Assembly (NCBI GenBank): GCA_023406715.1
Contig: JAEXVC010000078.1
Location: 1 to 8,342, forward strand
Length of the DNA: 8,342 bases
Direction: 5' to 3'
From: Bacteroidota bacterium
GTDB lineage: Bacteria > Bacteroidota > Bacteroidia > Bacteroidales > Tenuifilaceae
The notes under the pieces are model-generated. The model was not told the DNA's origin. It did not search any database and saw only the letters and a program-made list of their open reading frames with translations. Positions 1-6,684 of this stretch are shown here, piece by piece. A program made the position numbers and the translations under genes. The stretch's first letter is position 1. Each line of letters begins with the position of its first letter.

Positions 1-379
1 TCTCCGCACCACCTTCTAGTTTCACGGCATCGGCCCCACTCTCCTTCATTATTCTGATAGCAGAGTTTAAAGCAAGTTTAGAATTTCCTTGATACCTTCC
101 AAAAGGCAAATCTACAACTACCAATGCACGTCTTACTGCACGCATAACAGAACTGGCATGGTAAATCATCTGGTCCAAAGTAATTGGAAGGGTTGATTCA
201 TGGCCTGCCATTACATTTGAGGCAGAATCGCCCACTAAAAGTACATCTATTCCTGCTGCATCTAAAATGCGAGCCATGGAGTAATCGTATGCTGTAAGCA
301 TGGCAATTTTCTCACCACGCAATTTCATCTCGTGCAAAACATGGGTTGTAACAACCTTTACATTACCTTCTGTTGACAT
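1..379 (-). CDS. panB: 3-methyl-2-oxobutanoate hydroxymethyltransferase (ketopantoate hydroxymethyltransferase), N-terminal part
   Basis: PanB transfers a hydroxymethyl group from 5,10-methylene-tetrahydrofolate to 2-oxoisovalerate, giving ketopantoate, the first committed step of pantothenate (and so coenzyme A) synthesis, in the cytosol. Only the first 126 codons are inside the window; the gene continues past the left edge. Translation of the minus strand from ATG at 379-377 shows the family signature in order: MLTAYDYSMARILDAAGID (about 27-45), LLVGDSASNVMAGHESTLP (about 47-65), ALVVVDLPFGRYQ (85-97) and AVKLEGG (118-124). D51, D90 and E122 line up with the metal- and substrate-binding D45, D84 and E114 of the E. 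coli enzyme. The start is supported because conservation begins soon after it and a TAnnTTTG element lies upstream. It is transcribed divergently from dnaK, with no evident functional link. The identification is secure. Confidence 0.95.
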   Translation of the reverse strand, partial: MSTEGNVKVVTTHVLHEMKLRGEKIAMLTAYDYSMARILDAAGIDVLLVGDSASNVMAGHESTLPITLDQMIYHASSVMRAVRRALVVVDLPFGRYQGNSKLALNSAIRIMKESGADAVKLEGGAE

Positions 380-406
380 ACACTTAATTCTTTAAGGTTA
401 ACTCCG

Positions 407-414
407 CAAAGGTA
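407..414 (-). promoter_or_regulatory. candidate panB promoter, -7 element TACCTTTG
   Basis: Read on the minus strand, the sequence is TACCTTTG, a perfect match to the Bacteroidota -7 consensus TAnnTTTG, ending 27 bases before the panB ATG. No clear TTG or TTTG -33 element is found at the usual 17-23 base spacing, so the upstream half is weak. Transcription would begin near base 400, leaving a leader of about 20 bases. Confidence 0.55.
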
Positions 415-487
415 AAGCAATATTCTAACATAAGCACCTAGTTTGATAAACAAGAATGCGGGCATTGAGAAACAAAAACCACAACAC

Positions 488-610
488 AAAACTGACATAT
501 TGACACAAGTCTAAATTAATCACTGAATAACAAATACTTAAATCGCAAAGCATTGCAAGAATAAAAAAACTATCTGACAAACTATCTCTGAAAAAAGAAT
601 AAAACTGACA
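488..610 (+). repeat. dispersed TGACA repeats in the panB-dnaK intergenic region
   Basis: TGACA occurs four times on the plus strand, at 493-497, 501-505, 575-579 and 606-610. The first and last are embedded in an identical 10-mer AAAACTGACA (488-497 and 601-610). The copy at 606 is followed by TGTA, forming an imperfect inverted repeat (TGACA-N4-TGTA, 606-618). All copies lie upstream of the candidate dnaK promoter at 642-657, where activator sites would be expected. A regulatory role is inference: the region is AT-rich and 5-mers recur by chance, but the exact 10-mer is less easily dismissed. The rest of the 337-base gap (380-716) shows no ORF or RNA gene that I can support. Confidence 0.35.
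567..590 (+). repeat. short tandem repeat, two 12-base units
   Basis: AAACTATCTGAC (567-578) is followed directly by AAACTATCTCTG (579-590). The first nine bases are identical. The 12-base period is slightly more than one helical turn, so the copies face nearly the same side of the DNA. The first unit overlaps one of the TGACA copies. It may be part of an operator or simply local duplication. Confidence 0.35.
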
Positions 611-641
611 GAAATGTACGTTTAACTCGCAATTTTTCCTG

Positions 642-657
642 TGGCACAGTCATTGAT
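642..657 (+). promoter_or_regulatory. sigma-54-like -24/-12 promoter candidate for dnaK
   Basis: TGGCAC (642-647), five bases, then TTGAT (653-657) matches the sigma-54 consensus TGGCAC-N5-TTGCW in the whole -24 half and in spacing, and differs in the -12 half (TTGAT, so GA replaces the usual GC). A start about 12 bases downstream, near 668, would leave a leader of about 49 bases before the dnaK ATG. An overlapping weak alternative is TAAATCTG (657-664), one mismatch from TAnnTTTG but without a good -33 partner. No CIRCE element (the HrcA operator) was seen in the gap. Assignment as the dnaK promoter is inference from position and motif. Confidence 0.45.
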
Positions 658-716
658 AAATCTGAAGTGTTGAAACAAATAAAAACAAAACCATATAGAA
701 TTAAATAAATACAACA

Positions 717-2630
717 ATGGGTAAAATTATTGGAATCGATTTAGGAACAACCAACTCATGTGTTTCCGTAATGGAAGGGAACGAGCCGGTTGTAATAACC
801 AATAGCGAAGGTAAACGCACAACACCTTCAATTGTTGGTTTTGTAGAAAACGGAGAACGCAAGGTTGGTGATCCTGCAAAACGCCAGGCTATTATCAACC
901 CACAAAAGACAGTATCCTCCATTAAACGCTTCATGGGCGAAACCTACGACAAGGTTGCTGCCGTTGAAGTTCCACGCGTACCTTACAAAGTAATCCGTGG
1001 CGAGAACAACACTCCTCGTGTTGATATCGATGGAAGACTCTACACTCCTCAAGAAATTTCCGCAATGGTTCTTCAGAAAATGAAGAAAACCGCCGAGGAT
1101 TACCTTGGACAAGAGGTTACAGAGGCTGTTATCACGGTTCCTGCTTACTTCAGCGACTCACAACGCCAAGCAACTAAGGAAGCTGGTGAAATTGCCGGCT
1201 TAAAAGTTCGTCGTATTATCAACGAACCTACTGCTGCTGCTCTTGCATACGGTATGGACAAAAAACATCAGGATGTTAAAGTGGCTGTATTCGACCTTGG
1301 TGGTGGTACTTTTGATATTTCAATACTTGAACTAGGCGATGGCGTATTCGAAGTAAAATCGACTAACGGAGATACTCACCTTGGTGGCGACGACTTTGAC
1401 CAAGTTATTATTGATTGGTTGGCAGAAGAGTTCCTAAAAGATGAAGGAATTGATTTGCGTAAAGACCCAATGGCTTTACAGCGTTTGAAAGAGGCAGCAG
1501 AAAAAGCTAAGATTGAACTTTCGAGCACAACTTCTAGCGAAATCAACCTACCATACATTATGCCAGTTAATGGAATTCCAAAACACTTGGTAAGAACATT
1601 AACCCGTGCTCAATTCGAAAAATTATCTGACAATTTATTCCAGCGCACCATTGAGCCTTGTCGCAAGGCTTTGTCTGACGCAGGTTTACAAGCATCGGAT
1701 ATCGATGAAGTAATCCTAGTAGGTGGTTCAACCCGTATTCCTCACGTTCAGCAAATTGTTGAGAAATTCTTTGGCCGTACACCTAACAAGAGCGTAAACC
1801 CTGATGAGGTAGTTGCTGTTGGTGCTGCTATCCAAGGCGGTGTGTTAACTGGCGAGGTTAAGGACGTACTGCTACTTGACGTTACTCCACTTTCGTTAGG
1901 TATTGAAACTCTAGGTGGAGTTTTCACCAGGTTGATTGATGCTAACACAACAATTCCAACTCGTAAGTCGGAAACATTCACCACTGCTGCTGATAATCAA
2001 CCTTCGGTTGAGATTCACATCCTACAGGGCGAGCGTCAACTTGCAAAGGATAATAAAACTATTGGACGTTTCCACCTAGATGGTCTACCACCAGCACCAC
2101 GCGGAGTACCCCAAATTGAGGTAACTTTCGACATCGATGCAAACGGTATTCTACACGTTACCGCCAAGGACAAAGGAACTGGCAAGGAGCAAAAAATCCG
2201 CATCGAGGCATCATCGGGTCTTACCGATGAGGAAATCAAGCGTATGCGCGAAGAAGCGCTTCGTAACGAGGCTGCAGACAAAGAGGCAAGGGAAAAAATT
2301 GACAAAATCAACGCTGCCGACAGTATGATTTTCCAAACCGAAAAGCAGCTAAAAGAGTTTGGCGACAAACTACCTGCCGACAAAAAAGGCCCAATTGAGC
2401 AAGGCCTAGCAAAACTAAAAGAAGCTCACAAGAGTCAAGACATTGCTGCAATTGAAACTGCTACCAACGAACTTAATGCTGCATGGCAGGCTGCATCGGA
2501 GGAGATGTACAAAGCACAAGGAGCTGACCAACAACAGGAGCAACAAGCAAACCCTAATGCAGGAGCATCATCAAGCAACCCAAAGGATGACAAAGAGGTT
2601 ACTGATGTTGACTTTGAAGAAGTTAAGTAG
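717..2630 (+). CDS. dnaK: molecular chaperone DnaK (Hsp70)
   Basis: DnaK is the cytosolic ATP-dependent Hsp70 chaperone that, with DnaJ and GrpE, binds and releases exposed hydrophobic segments in nascent and stress-damaged proteins. The protein has 637 residues, full length for the family (E. coli 638). The ATPase domain (1 to about 380) carries the phosphate-1 loop IGIDLGTTNS (5-14), catalytic K70 in IKRFMG, E170 in NEPTAAALAYG, and the phosphate-2 loop DLGGGTFD (193-200) with T198 at the autophosphorylation position. The hydrophobic linker DVLLLDVTPLSL (383-394) leads into the substrate-binding beta domain and helical lid. The tail from about 602 is rich in Q, N and S and ends in the canonical acidic TDVDFEEVK. 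The start is fixed by the conserved N-terminus. Stop TAG is followed at once by TAA. grpE and dnaJ are not adjacent, so it is probably monocistronic between its own promoter and terminator. Confidence 0.99.
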   Translation: MGKIIGIDLGTTNSCVSVMEGNEPVVITNSEGKRTTPSIVGFVENGERKVGDPAKRQAIINPQKTVSSIKRFMGETYDKVAAVEVPRVPYKVIRGENNTPRVDIDGRLYTPQEISAMVLQKMKKTAEDYLGQEVTEAVITVPAYFSDSQRQATKEAGEIAGLKVRRIINEPTAAALAYGMDKKHQDVKVAVFDLGGGTFDISILELGDGVFEVKSTNGDTHLGGDDFDQVIIDWLAEEFLKDEGIDLRKDPMALQRLKEAAEKAKIELSSTTSSEINLPYIMPVNGIPKHLVRTLTRAQFEKLSDNLFQRTIEPCRKALSDAGLQASDIDEVILVGGSTRIPHVQQIVEKFFGRTPNKSVNPDEVVAVGAAIQGGVLTGEVKDVLLLDVTPLSLGIETLGGVFTRLIDANTTIPTRKSETFTTAADNQPSVEIHILQGERQLAKDNKTIGRFHLDGLPPAPRGVPQIEVTFDIDANGILHVTAKDKGTGKEQKIRIEASSGLTDEEIKRMREEALRNEAADKEAREKIDKINAADSMIFQTEKQLKEFGDKLPADKKGPIEQGLAKLKEAHKSQDIAAIETATNELNAAWQAASEEMYKAQGADQQQEQQANPNAGASSSNPKDDKEVTDVDFEEVK

Positions 2631-2655
2631 TAATTCACAATATTATAGCAAAGGG

Positions 2656-2687
2656 AGCTGTCGGACATACCGGCAGCTTTTCTTTTT
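2656..2687 (+). terminator. rho-independent terminator after dnaK
   Basis: AGCTGTCGG (2656-2664) pairs with CCGGCAGCT (2670-2678), giving a nine-pair stem with one G-T wobble and a five-base loop ACATA. It is followed by a T-rich run (TTTCTTTTT, 2679-2687). It begins 26 bases after the dnaK stop and separates dnaK from the next unit. Confidence 0.9.
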
Positions 2688-2709
2688 CCATTTGTAAATA
2701 GGCATAAAC

Positions 2710-2739
2710 TTTGGGGATAAAAAAGAATCAGTAAATTTG
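2710..2739 (+). promoter_or_regulatory. Bacteroidota-type promoter for the 2768 operon
   Basis: TTTG (2710-2713), 18 bases, then TAAATTTG (2732-2739) matches the Bacteroidota housekeeping promoter TTTG-N19-TAnnTTTG, with a perfect -7 half and spacing one base short of the most common. Transcription would start near 2745, leaving a leader of about 22 bases. It lies just after the dnaK terminator, so the downstream genes have their own start. Confidence 0.7.
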
Positions 2740-2767
2740 TAAGGAACAATAAACTCAAGTTTAACCA

Positions 2768-3580
2768 ATGAGAACTAATATACTATTGCTTTCGGCAGTA
2801 TCACTTTTAATTTCTTTTGCTGATTTGGCATTTGGACAAAACGATACAATTAATCAGGTTGATAAACTTAACCGCAAACAAGGATATTGGACAAAATCGT
2901 ACCCCAACGGCAAAAAGGCCTACGAGGGCAGATTTAAAGACGACAAGCCAACAGGTGAATTTAAGAGATTCCGCGAGGATGGAACACTAAAAGTAGCGCT
3001 TAATTACAACAACACAGGCAACTACTCCAAAGCCACCTTTTACACATCGGACGGAAAGGTTGTTGCGGAAGGATTTTACTCCGAAAAAAACAAGGATAGC
3101 CTTTGGCAATACTATAATGCAAACTCAACCTTGGTTTATGAAGAGCGCTATGTAAAAGGAGTTAAGCACGGACGTTACAAGCAGTACTATGAAAATGGCA
3201 AAACAATGGAAACCATTCCTTATGTCAATGGAAAAATAGATGGGGTAATGGTACAATTTCACGCTAACGGACTAAACAAAGCCATAGTGAATTTTTCGAA
3301 TGGTCAACAGGATGGCCCAATCAAACTTTTTTACGATAACGGAAAAGTAAGAATCGAGGGCAACTATCTAAATGGACTAAAAAACGGTGAATGGAAATTC
3401 TACGATGCCGATGGAAAACTAACCGACAAAATAAATTACAACAAAGGAATACCCGAGAACTACAACAAATTAACTGAAAGAGAGAACAAAGAACTAGAAT
3501 TAATGTTCCGCAATGCAGGACGGATTCAAGAACCAACAACGGAAAGCCTACTGGAAAGTGTTGGTGCTAAACCTTACTAA
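2768..3580 (+). CDS. secreted MORN-variant repeat protein (YwqK-antitoxin-like family)
   Basis: This 270-residue protein has a signal peptide (hydrophobic stretch 5-22, likely cut after AFG, before Q24), so it is exported to the periplasm or beyond. From about 39 to 230 it consists of eight imperfect repeats of 23-25 residues of the form G-x-W/Y-x-x-Y/F-x-x-N/D-G-K-x-x-x-E-x-x-Y-x-x-G-K-x-x-G, beginning GYWTKSYPNGKKAYEG and ending near GEWKFYDADGKL. These are MORN-variant repeats. Databases often name such proteins 'toxin-antitoxin system YwqK family antitoxin', but nothing here (no partner toxin, and an exported product) supports that role. The charged tail 231-270 has no motif I recognise. 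It is the first gene after the promoter at 2710-2739 and ends 13 bases before the S8 peptidase gene, so the two are probably cotranscribed. The molecular role is unknown; a scaffold or binding role at the envelope is a guess. Confidence 0.85.
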   Translation: MRTNILLLSAVSLLISFADLAFGQNDTINQVDKLNRKQGYWTKSYPNGKKAYEGRFKDDKPTGEFKRFREDGTLKVALNYNNTGNYSKATFYTSDGKVVAEGFYSEKNKDSLWQYYNANSTLVYEERYVKGVKHGRYKQYYENGKTMETIPYVNGKIDGVMVQFHANGLNKAIVNFSNGQQDGPIKLFYDNGKVRIEGNYLNGLKNGEWKFYDADGKLTDKINYNKGIPENYNKLTERENKELELMFRNAGRIQEPTTESLLESVGAKPY

Positions 3581-3593
3581 ACTCAAAAAACAA

Positions 3594-5228
3594 ATGAAAA
3601 ATATTTCACTTCTGACATTTATATTATTTGCAATAACTGCAAGTTTCAGCACAAGTGCTCAGGACAAATACTTCGTAAAATTTACAGATAAAGACAACTC
3701 TACCTATTCTATAGAAAACCCCTCCGCATTTTTATCGGAACGAGCAATAAGTCGACGTACAAAACAAGGTATCAGCATTACTCAAGAAGATTTACCAGTC
3801 AACTCAAACTATGTCCAACAAGTTCAAAACACAGGAGCAATAGTTGACTATAGCCTTAAATGGCTCAACGGAGTAGTTATAACAATAACCAACAGCAATC
3901 AACTTACCTCAATTCAAAACCTTTCATTTGTTAGCAGTACTAATAAAATATACCAATCGGGGGTAAAAGGCTCAAAACTAACTTACGAAAAATGCAAAAC
4001 TATATCTCCGGAGAAGAAAGTATCATCCACCCTTGAGTTGAATTATGGCAACTCATCAACCCAAATTAAGATGATGAATGGCCACATATTACATAATGCA
4101 GGTTTTTTAGGCGAAGGAATTCAAATTGCAGTCATTGATGCCGGTTTTGGGGATGTGGATTCTCATCAGGCATTTGACAGCCTAAGAACGCGAGGCAGGA
4201 TACTTGGCACCAAGGACTTCATCAACCCCAACTCCAATATTTATCAAGAAGATAGCCATGGGATGATGGTTCTATCCACCATGGGCGGGTATATTGCAGG
4301 ACAATTAATAGGAACTGCACCACGGGCAAAATACTGGTTAATTAGAACCGAAAACGCAAGCGTGGAACAAATCTACGAGGAGTACGGATGGGCCGCAGGA
4401 GCCGAATTTGCCGACAGCGTAGGAGCCGACATTATTAATACATCCTTAGGATACTCTACTTTTGATGTGGAATCGCAAAACCATCCATACAGTGACCTTG
4501 ATGGAAGCAAAACTCCCATTACAAAAGCGGCAAACACTGCAGCATCTAAAGGTATGGTAGTTGTTGTTAGCGCAGGAAACGAAGGAAACGATGACTGGTA
4601 CTACATTTCAGCACCAGCCGACTCACCCAATGTGTTAACTGTTGGAGCGGTAGATAAATACAAAAACAAAGCAGCATTCAGCTCGTTTGGGCCAACAGCC
4701 GATGGCAGAATAAAGCCTGATGTCTGCGCTATGGGCCAGGCAGCAGTTGTAGCAAGCACAACTGGATTGACTGGCACCAATAATGGAACATCTTTCTCAT
4801 CACCAATAATGGCCGGGATGATAGCCTGTTTATGGCAAGCAAAACCAACACTCACTTCAACCGAAATCATTCAACTAGTTAAGGCAAGTTCAAGTAATGC
4901 AAGTTCCCCGAACAATAGCATTGGGTATGGAATACCTGATTTTTCGACAACAGTGGGAGTAAATTCCGAAATAGTTGGCTCCAATGAAATCGTTATTTTT
5001 CCAAATCCTTTCAACGATGCGATTAAGTTACGCTTACCTGAAATTGCAGAAGGCTTAGCCGAATACTCCGTTATTTCTATAATCGGAAAAACAATAGTAA
5101 AAAAAGAAGAAAACGTTTTAAATCATTACCTTGAAATAAACCTCCCAAGCTCTACGCCAACTGGGAATTATATCATAAAGGTTACATCAGGCTCTAAGAT
5201 TTACTTTGCAAAAGCAGTTAAAAACTAA
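3594..5228 (+). CDS. S8 (subtilisin-like) serine peptidase with type IX secretion sorting domain
   Basis: This is a predicted secreted endopeptidase of 544 residues. Order of parts: signal peptide (MKNISLLTFILF..., likely cut near SAQ, 22-24); an N-terminal region to about 160 containing AFLSERAISRR, typical of Bacteroidota S8 proteins and probably a prosegment; the catalytic domain, with D182 in AVIDAGFG, H222 in DSHGMM, oxyanion N329 in SAGNEG and nucleophile S400 in NGTSFSSP, so the triad is complete; and a C-terminal domain from about 463 (VIFPNPF, then GNYIIKVTSGSKIYFAKAVKN-like end) matching type A T9SS sorting domains. The product should cross the outer membrane by T9SS, with the tail removed and the protein released or attached to surface polysaccharide. 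The frame is open back to 3513, but ATG 3594 is preferred because it gives a proper signal peptide and does not overlap the previous gene. The substrate is unknown. Confidence 0.93.
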   Translation: MKNISLLTFILFAITASFSTSAQDKYFVKFTDKDNSTYSIENPSAFLSERAISRRTKQGISITQEDLPVNSNYVQQVQNTGAIVDYSLKWLNGVVITITNSNQLTSIQNLSFVSSTNKIYQSGVKGSKLTYEKCKTISPEKKVSSTLELNYGNSSTQIKMMNGHILHNAGFLGEGIQIAVIDAGFGDVDSHQAFDSLRTRGRILGTKDFINPNSNIYQEDSHGMMVLSTMGGYIAGQLIGTAPRAKYWLIRTENASVEQIYEEYGWAAGAEFADSVGADIINTSLGYSTFDVESQNHPYSDLDGSKTPITKAANTAASKGMVVVVSAGNEGNDDWYYISAPADSPNVLTVGAVDKYKNKAAFSSFGPTADGRIKPDVCAMGQAAVVASTTGLTGTNNGTSFSSPIMAGMIACLWQAKPTLTSTEIIQLVKASSSNASSPNNSIGYGIPDFSTTVGVNSEIVGSNEIVIFPNPFNDAIKLRLPEIAEGLAEYSVISIIGKTIVKKEENVLNHYLEINLPSSTPTGNYIIKVTSGSKIYFAKAVKN

Positions 5229-5229
5229 G

Positions 5230-6615
5230 ATGGACAATAGTCAAAATAAATTCTCGCTCTTCGAACTCAACAAATTAATAAAGGAGGTACTGTCGAAATC
5301 ATTACCAGATAGTTATTGGGTTATTGCAGAGATTAGCGAGATAAACGAGCACCCATCGGGCCACTGTTACTTGGAGCTAATACAAAAGGATGAGGCAACG
5401 GATAGCATCAAGGCCAAAGCCAGAGCAAACATATGGAGTTACACCTATAGAATGCTAAAGCCCTACTTTGAAACAATGACAAACCGACCTCTATCCAGAG
5501 GTATGAGCATTCTTGTTAATGCACAAGTTGTTTTCCATGAAATGTACGGCTATAGCCTAAACATTATAGACATTGAGCCTAGTTTTACCCTCGGAGATAT
5601 TGAACTGAAACGCAGAGAAACGATAAGCAAACTCATTGCCGATGGGGTAATGGAGATGAATAAAGAGCAAGAGTTAGATTTGCTGCCCAAGCGCATTGCA
5701 ATAATTTCGTCGCCAAGCGCTGCTGGGTTACAGGACTTTACGAATCAACTAAACCACAACCAATTTGGCTATCAGTTTGAGTACGAACTCTTCCCCTCTG
5801 TGATGCAGGGAGATGATGCCGAAGATTCAATTACAAACTCCCTCAACAAAATATATGATATCAAGGAAAACTTTGATGTTGTTGTAATTGTTCGCGGAGG
5901 TGGTGCTCAAACCGACCTAGCCTGTTTCGACTCATACCAACTATCATCCAATATAGCACAGTTTCCAATACCAATCCTTACGGGCATAGGGCACGACAAG
6001 GATGTTTCTGTTGCCGATATGGTTGCTTACAAATCATTAAAAACGCCAACTGCCGTGGCGGAATTCCTTATCTCAAGATTTAACGATGCAGAGTCTATTT
6101 TAGCAGACTTTACCAATCAGATAGAAACGTTAACGGAACAAATAATCAACACCGAAACAGATAAGTTAAACAGCAATCAACTTAAACTACAATACTTTAG
6201 TTCAACCACAATATCGCACCAGAAATCAAACATCTCAAACATATCAAAGACCATTCCCTATATATCAAAACAACTAGTCAAAAATCAATCTGACATAGTT
6301 CTGGCTAAAAAAACAAAACTATTATTAACTTTGAACTCAGCATTAAACATTAAAAAGTCTACACTAAATGCGTCCCTTATTAAAATAAATAAAGTTGTAC
6401 CTCAGAGGATAAATGATGAAAAAAACAAGCAAAACTTCCTCTTTAGAACAACCCAAAACCTAAATCCCAAGAATGTATTAGAACGAGGTTACTCAATAAC
6501 ATATTACAATGGCAAAATCCTAAAAAGTGCTGAAACCGTAAATATTGGAGACGAAATTAAAACAATTCTCAAGAAAGGTGAGATTATTGGAAACATAGTA
6601 AAAAAAGAACCGTAA
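5230..6615 (+). CDS. xseA: exodeoxyribonuclease VII large subunit
   Basis: XseA is the catalytic subunit of exonuclease VII, a cytosolic metal-independent nuclease that degrades single-stranded DNA from both ends and acts in repair with several XseB small subunits. The 461-residue protein has an N-terminal OB fold (about 5-105, with SGHCYLEL at 43-50), then the nuclease domain with RIAIISSPSAAGLQDF (D169), VRGGGAQTDL (R222) and GIGHDKDVSVAD (H255, D258). These align with the E. coli active-site residues D155, R205, H238 and D241. A long polar, probably coiled-coil segment (about 290-405) binds small subunits in the family, and the conserved NPKNVLERGYSI (412-423) closes it. ATG 5230 lies one base after the peptidase stop; an in-frame ATG at 5206 would overlap that gene and add residues ahead of the conserved region. 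Translation is probably coupled to the peptidase gene. No xseB follows, unlike the common arrangement. Confidence 0.96.
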   Translation: MDNSQNKFSLFELNKLIKEVLSKSLPDSYWVIAEISEINEHPSGHCYLELIQKDEATDSIKAKARANIWSYTYRMLKPYFETMTNRPLSRGMSILVNAQVVFHEMYGYSLNIIDIEPSFTLGDIELKRRETISKLIADGVMEMNKEQELDLLPKRIAIISSPSAAGLQDFTNQLNHNQFGYQFEYELFPSVMQGDDAEDSITNSLNKIYDIKENFDVVVIVRGGGAQTDLACFDSYQLSSNIAQFPIPILTGIGHDKDVSVADMVAYKSLKTPTAVAEFLISRFNDAESILADFTNQIETLTEQIINTETDKLNSNQLKLQYFSSTTISHQKSNISNISKTIPYISKQLVKNQSDIVLAKKTKLLLTLNSALNIKKSTLNASLIKINKVVPQRINDEKNKQNFLFRTTQNLNPKNVLERGYSITYYNGKILKSAETVNIGDEIKTILKKGEIIGNIVKKEP

Positions 6616-6622
6616 CAAATAA

Positions 6623-6653
6623 TTGACAAGTATTACTTATAAGCATATCTTTA
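6623..6653 (+). promoter_or_regulatory. weak promoter candidate for the histidine kinase gene
   Basis: TTG (6623-6625), 20 bases, then TATCTTTA (6646-6653) matches the Bacteroidota pattern TTG-N19-TAnnTTTG with one mismatch in the -7 half (final G to A). A start near 6660 would leave about 25 bases of leader. The 69-base gap (6616-6684) has no terminator hairpin that I can see, so readthrough from xseA is an alternative. Confidence 0.35.
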
Positions 6654-6684
6654 TAATCAATTCAAACAACTTATTGCTCATAAA

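Noticed and set aside
545..556. Small palindrome GCAA-N4-TTGC in the panB-dnaK gap
   Set aside because: Four-base arms are expected by chance in a 337-base stretch, and nothing else supports it as an operator or CIRCE-like site.
2137..2697. Plus-strand frames at 2137-2328 and 2443-2697 overlapping the dnaK 3' end
   Set aside because: They are out-of-frame readings of dnaK; the second runs through the terminator hairpin and has low-complexity Q/N/T-rich content.
701..2758. Several minus-strand open frames of 60-115 codons across dnaK and its 3' side
   Set aside because: They lie antisense to a strongly conserved coding sequence, have no recognisable motifs, and are expected shadows of its codon usage.
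2768..3580. A toxin-antitoxin system based on the YwqK-like repeats
   Set aside because: The protein has a signal peptide and no neighbouring toxin-like gene, so the family label does not reflect its function here.
3513..3593. N-terminal extension of the S8 peptidase from ATG 3513
   Set aside because: The extension overlaps the end of the MORN gene and would bury the signal peptide 27 residues inside the protein; ATG 3594 is better.
5206..5229. xseA start at ATG 5206
   Set aside because: It adds eight residues read out of frame from the peptidase sorting domain; ATG 5230 directly precedes the conserved XseA N-terminus.
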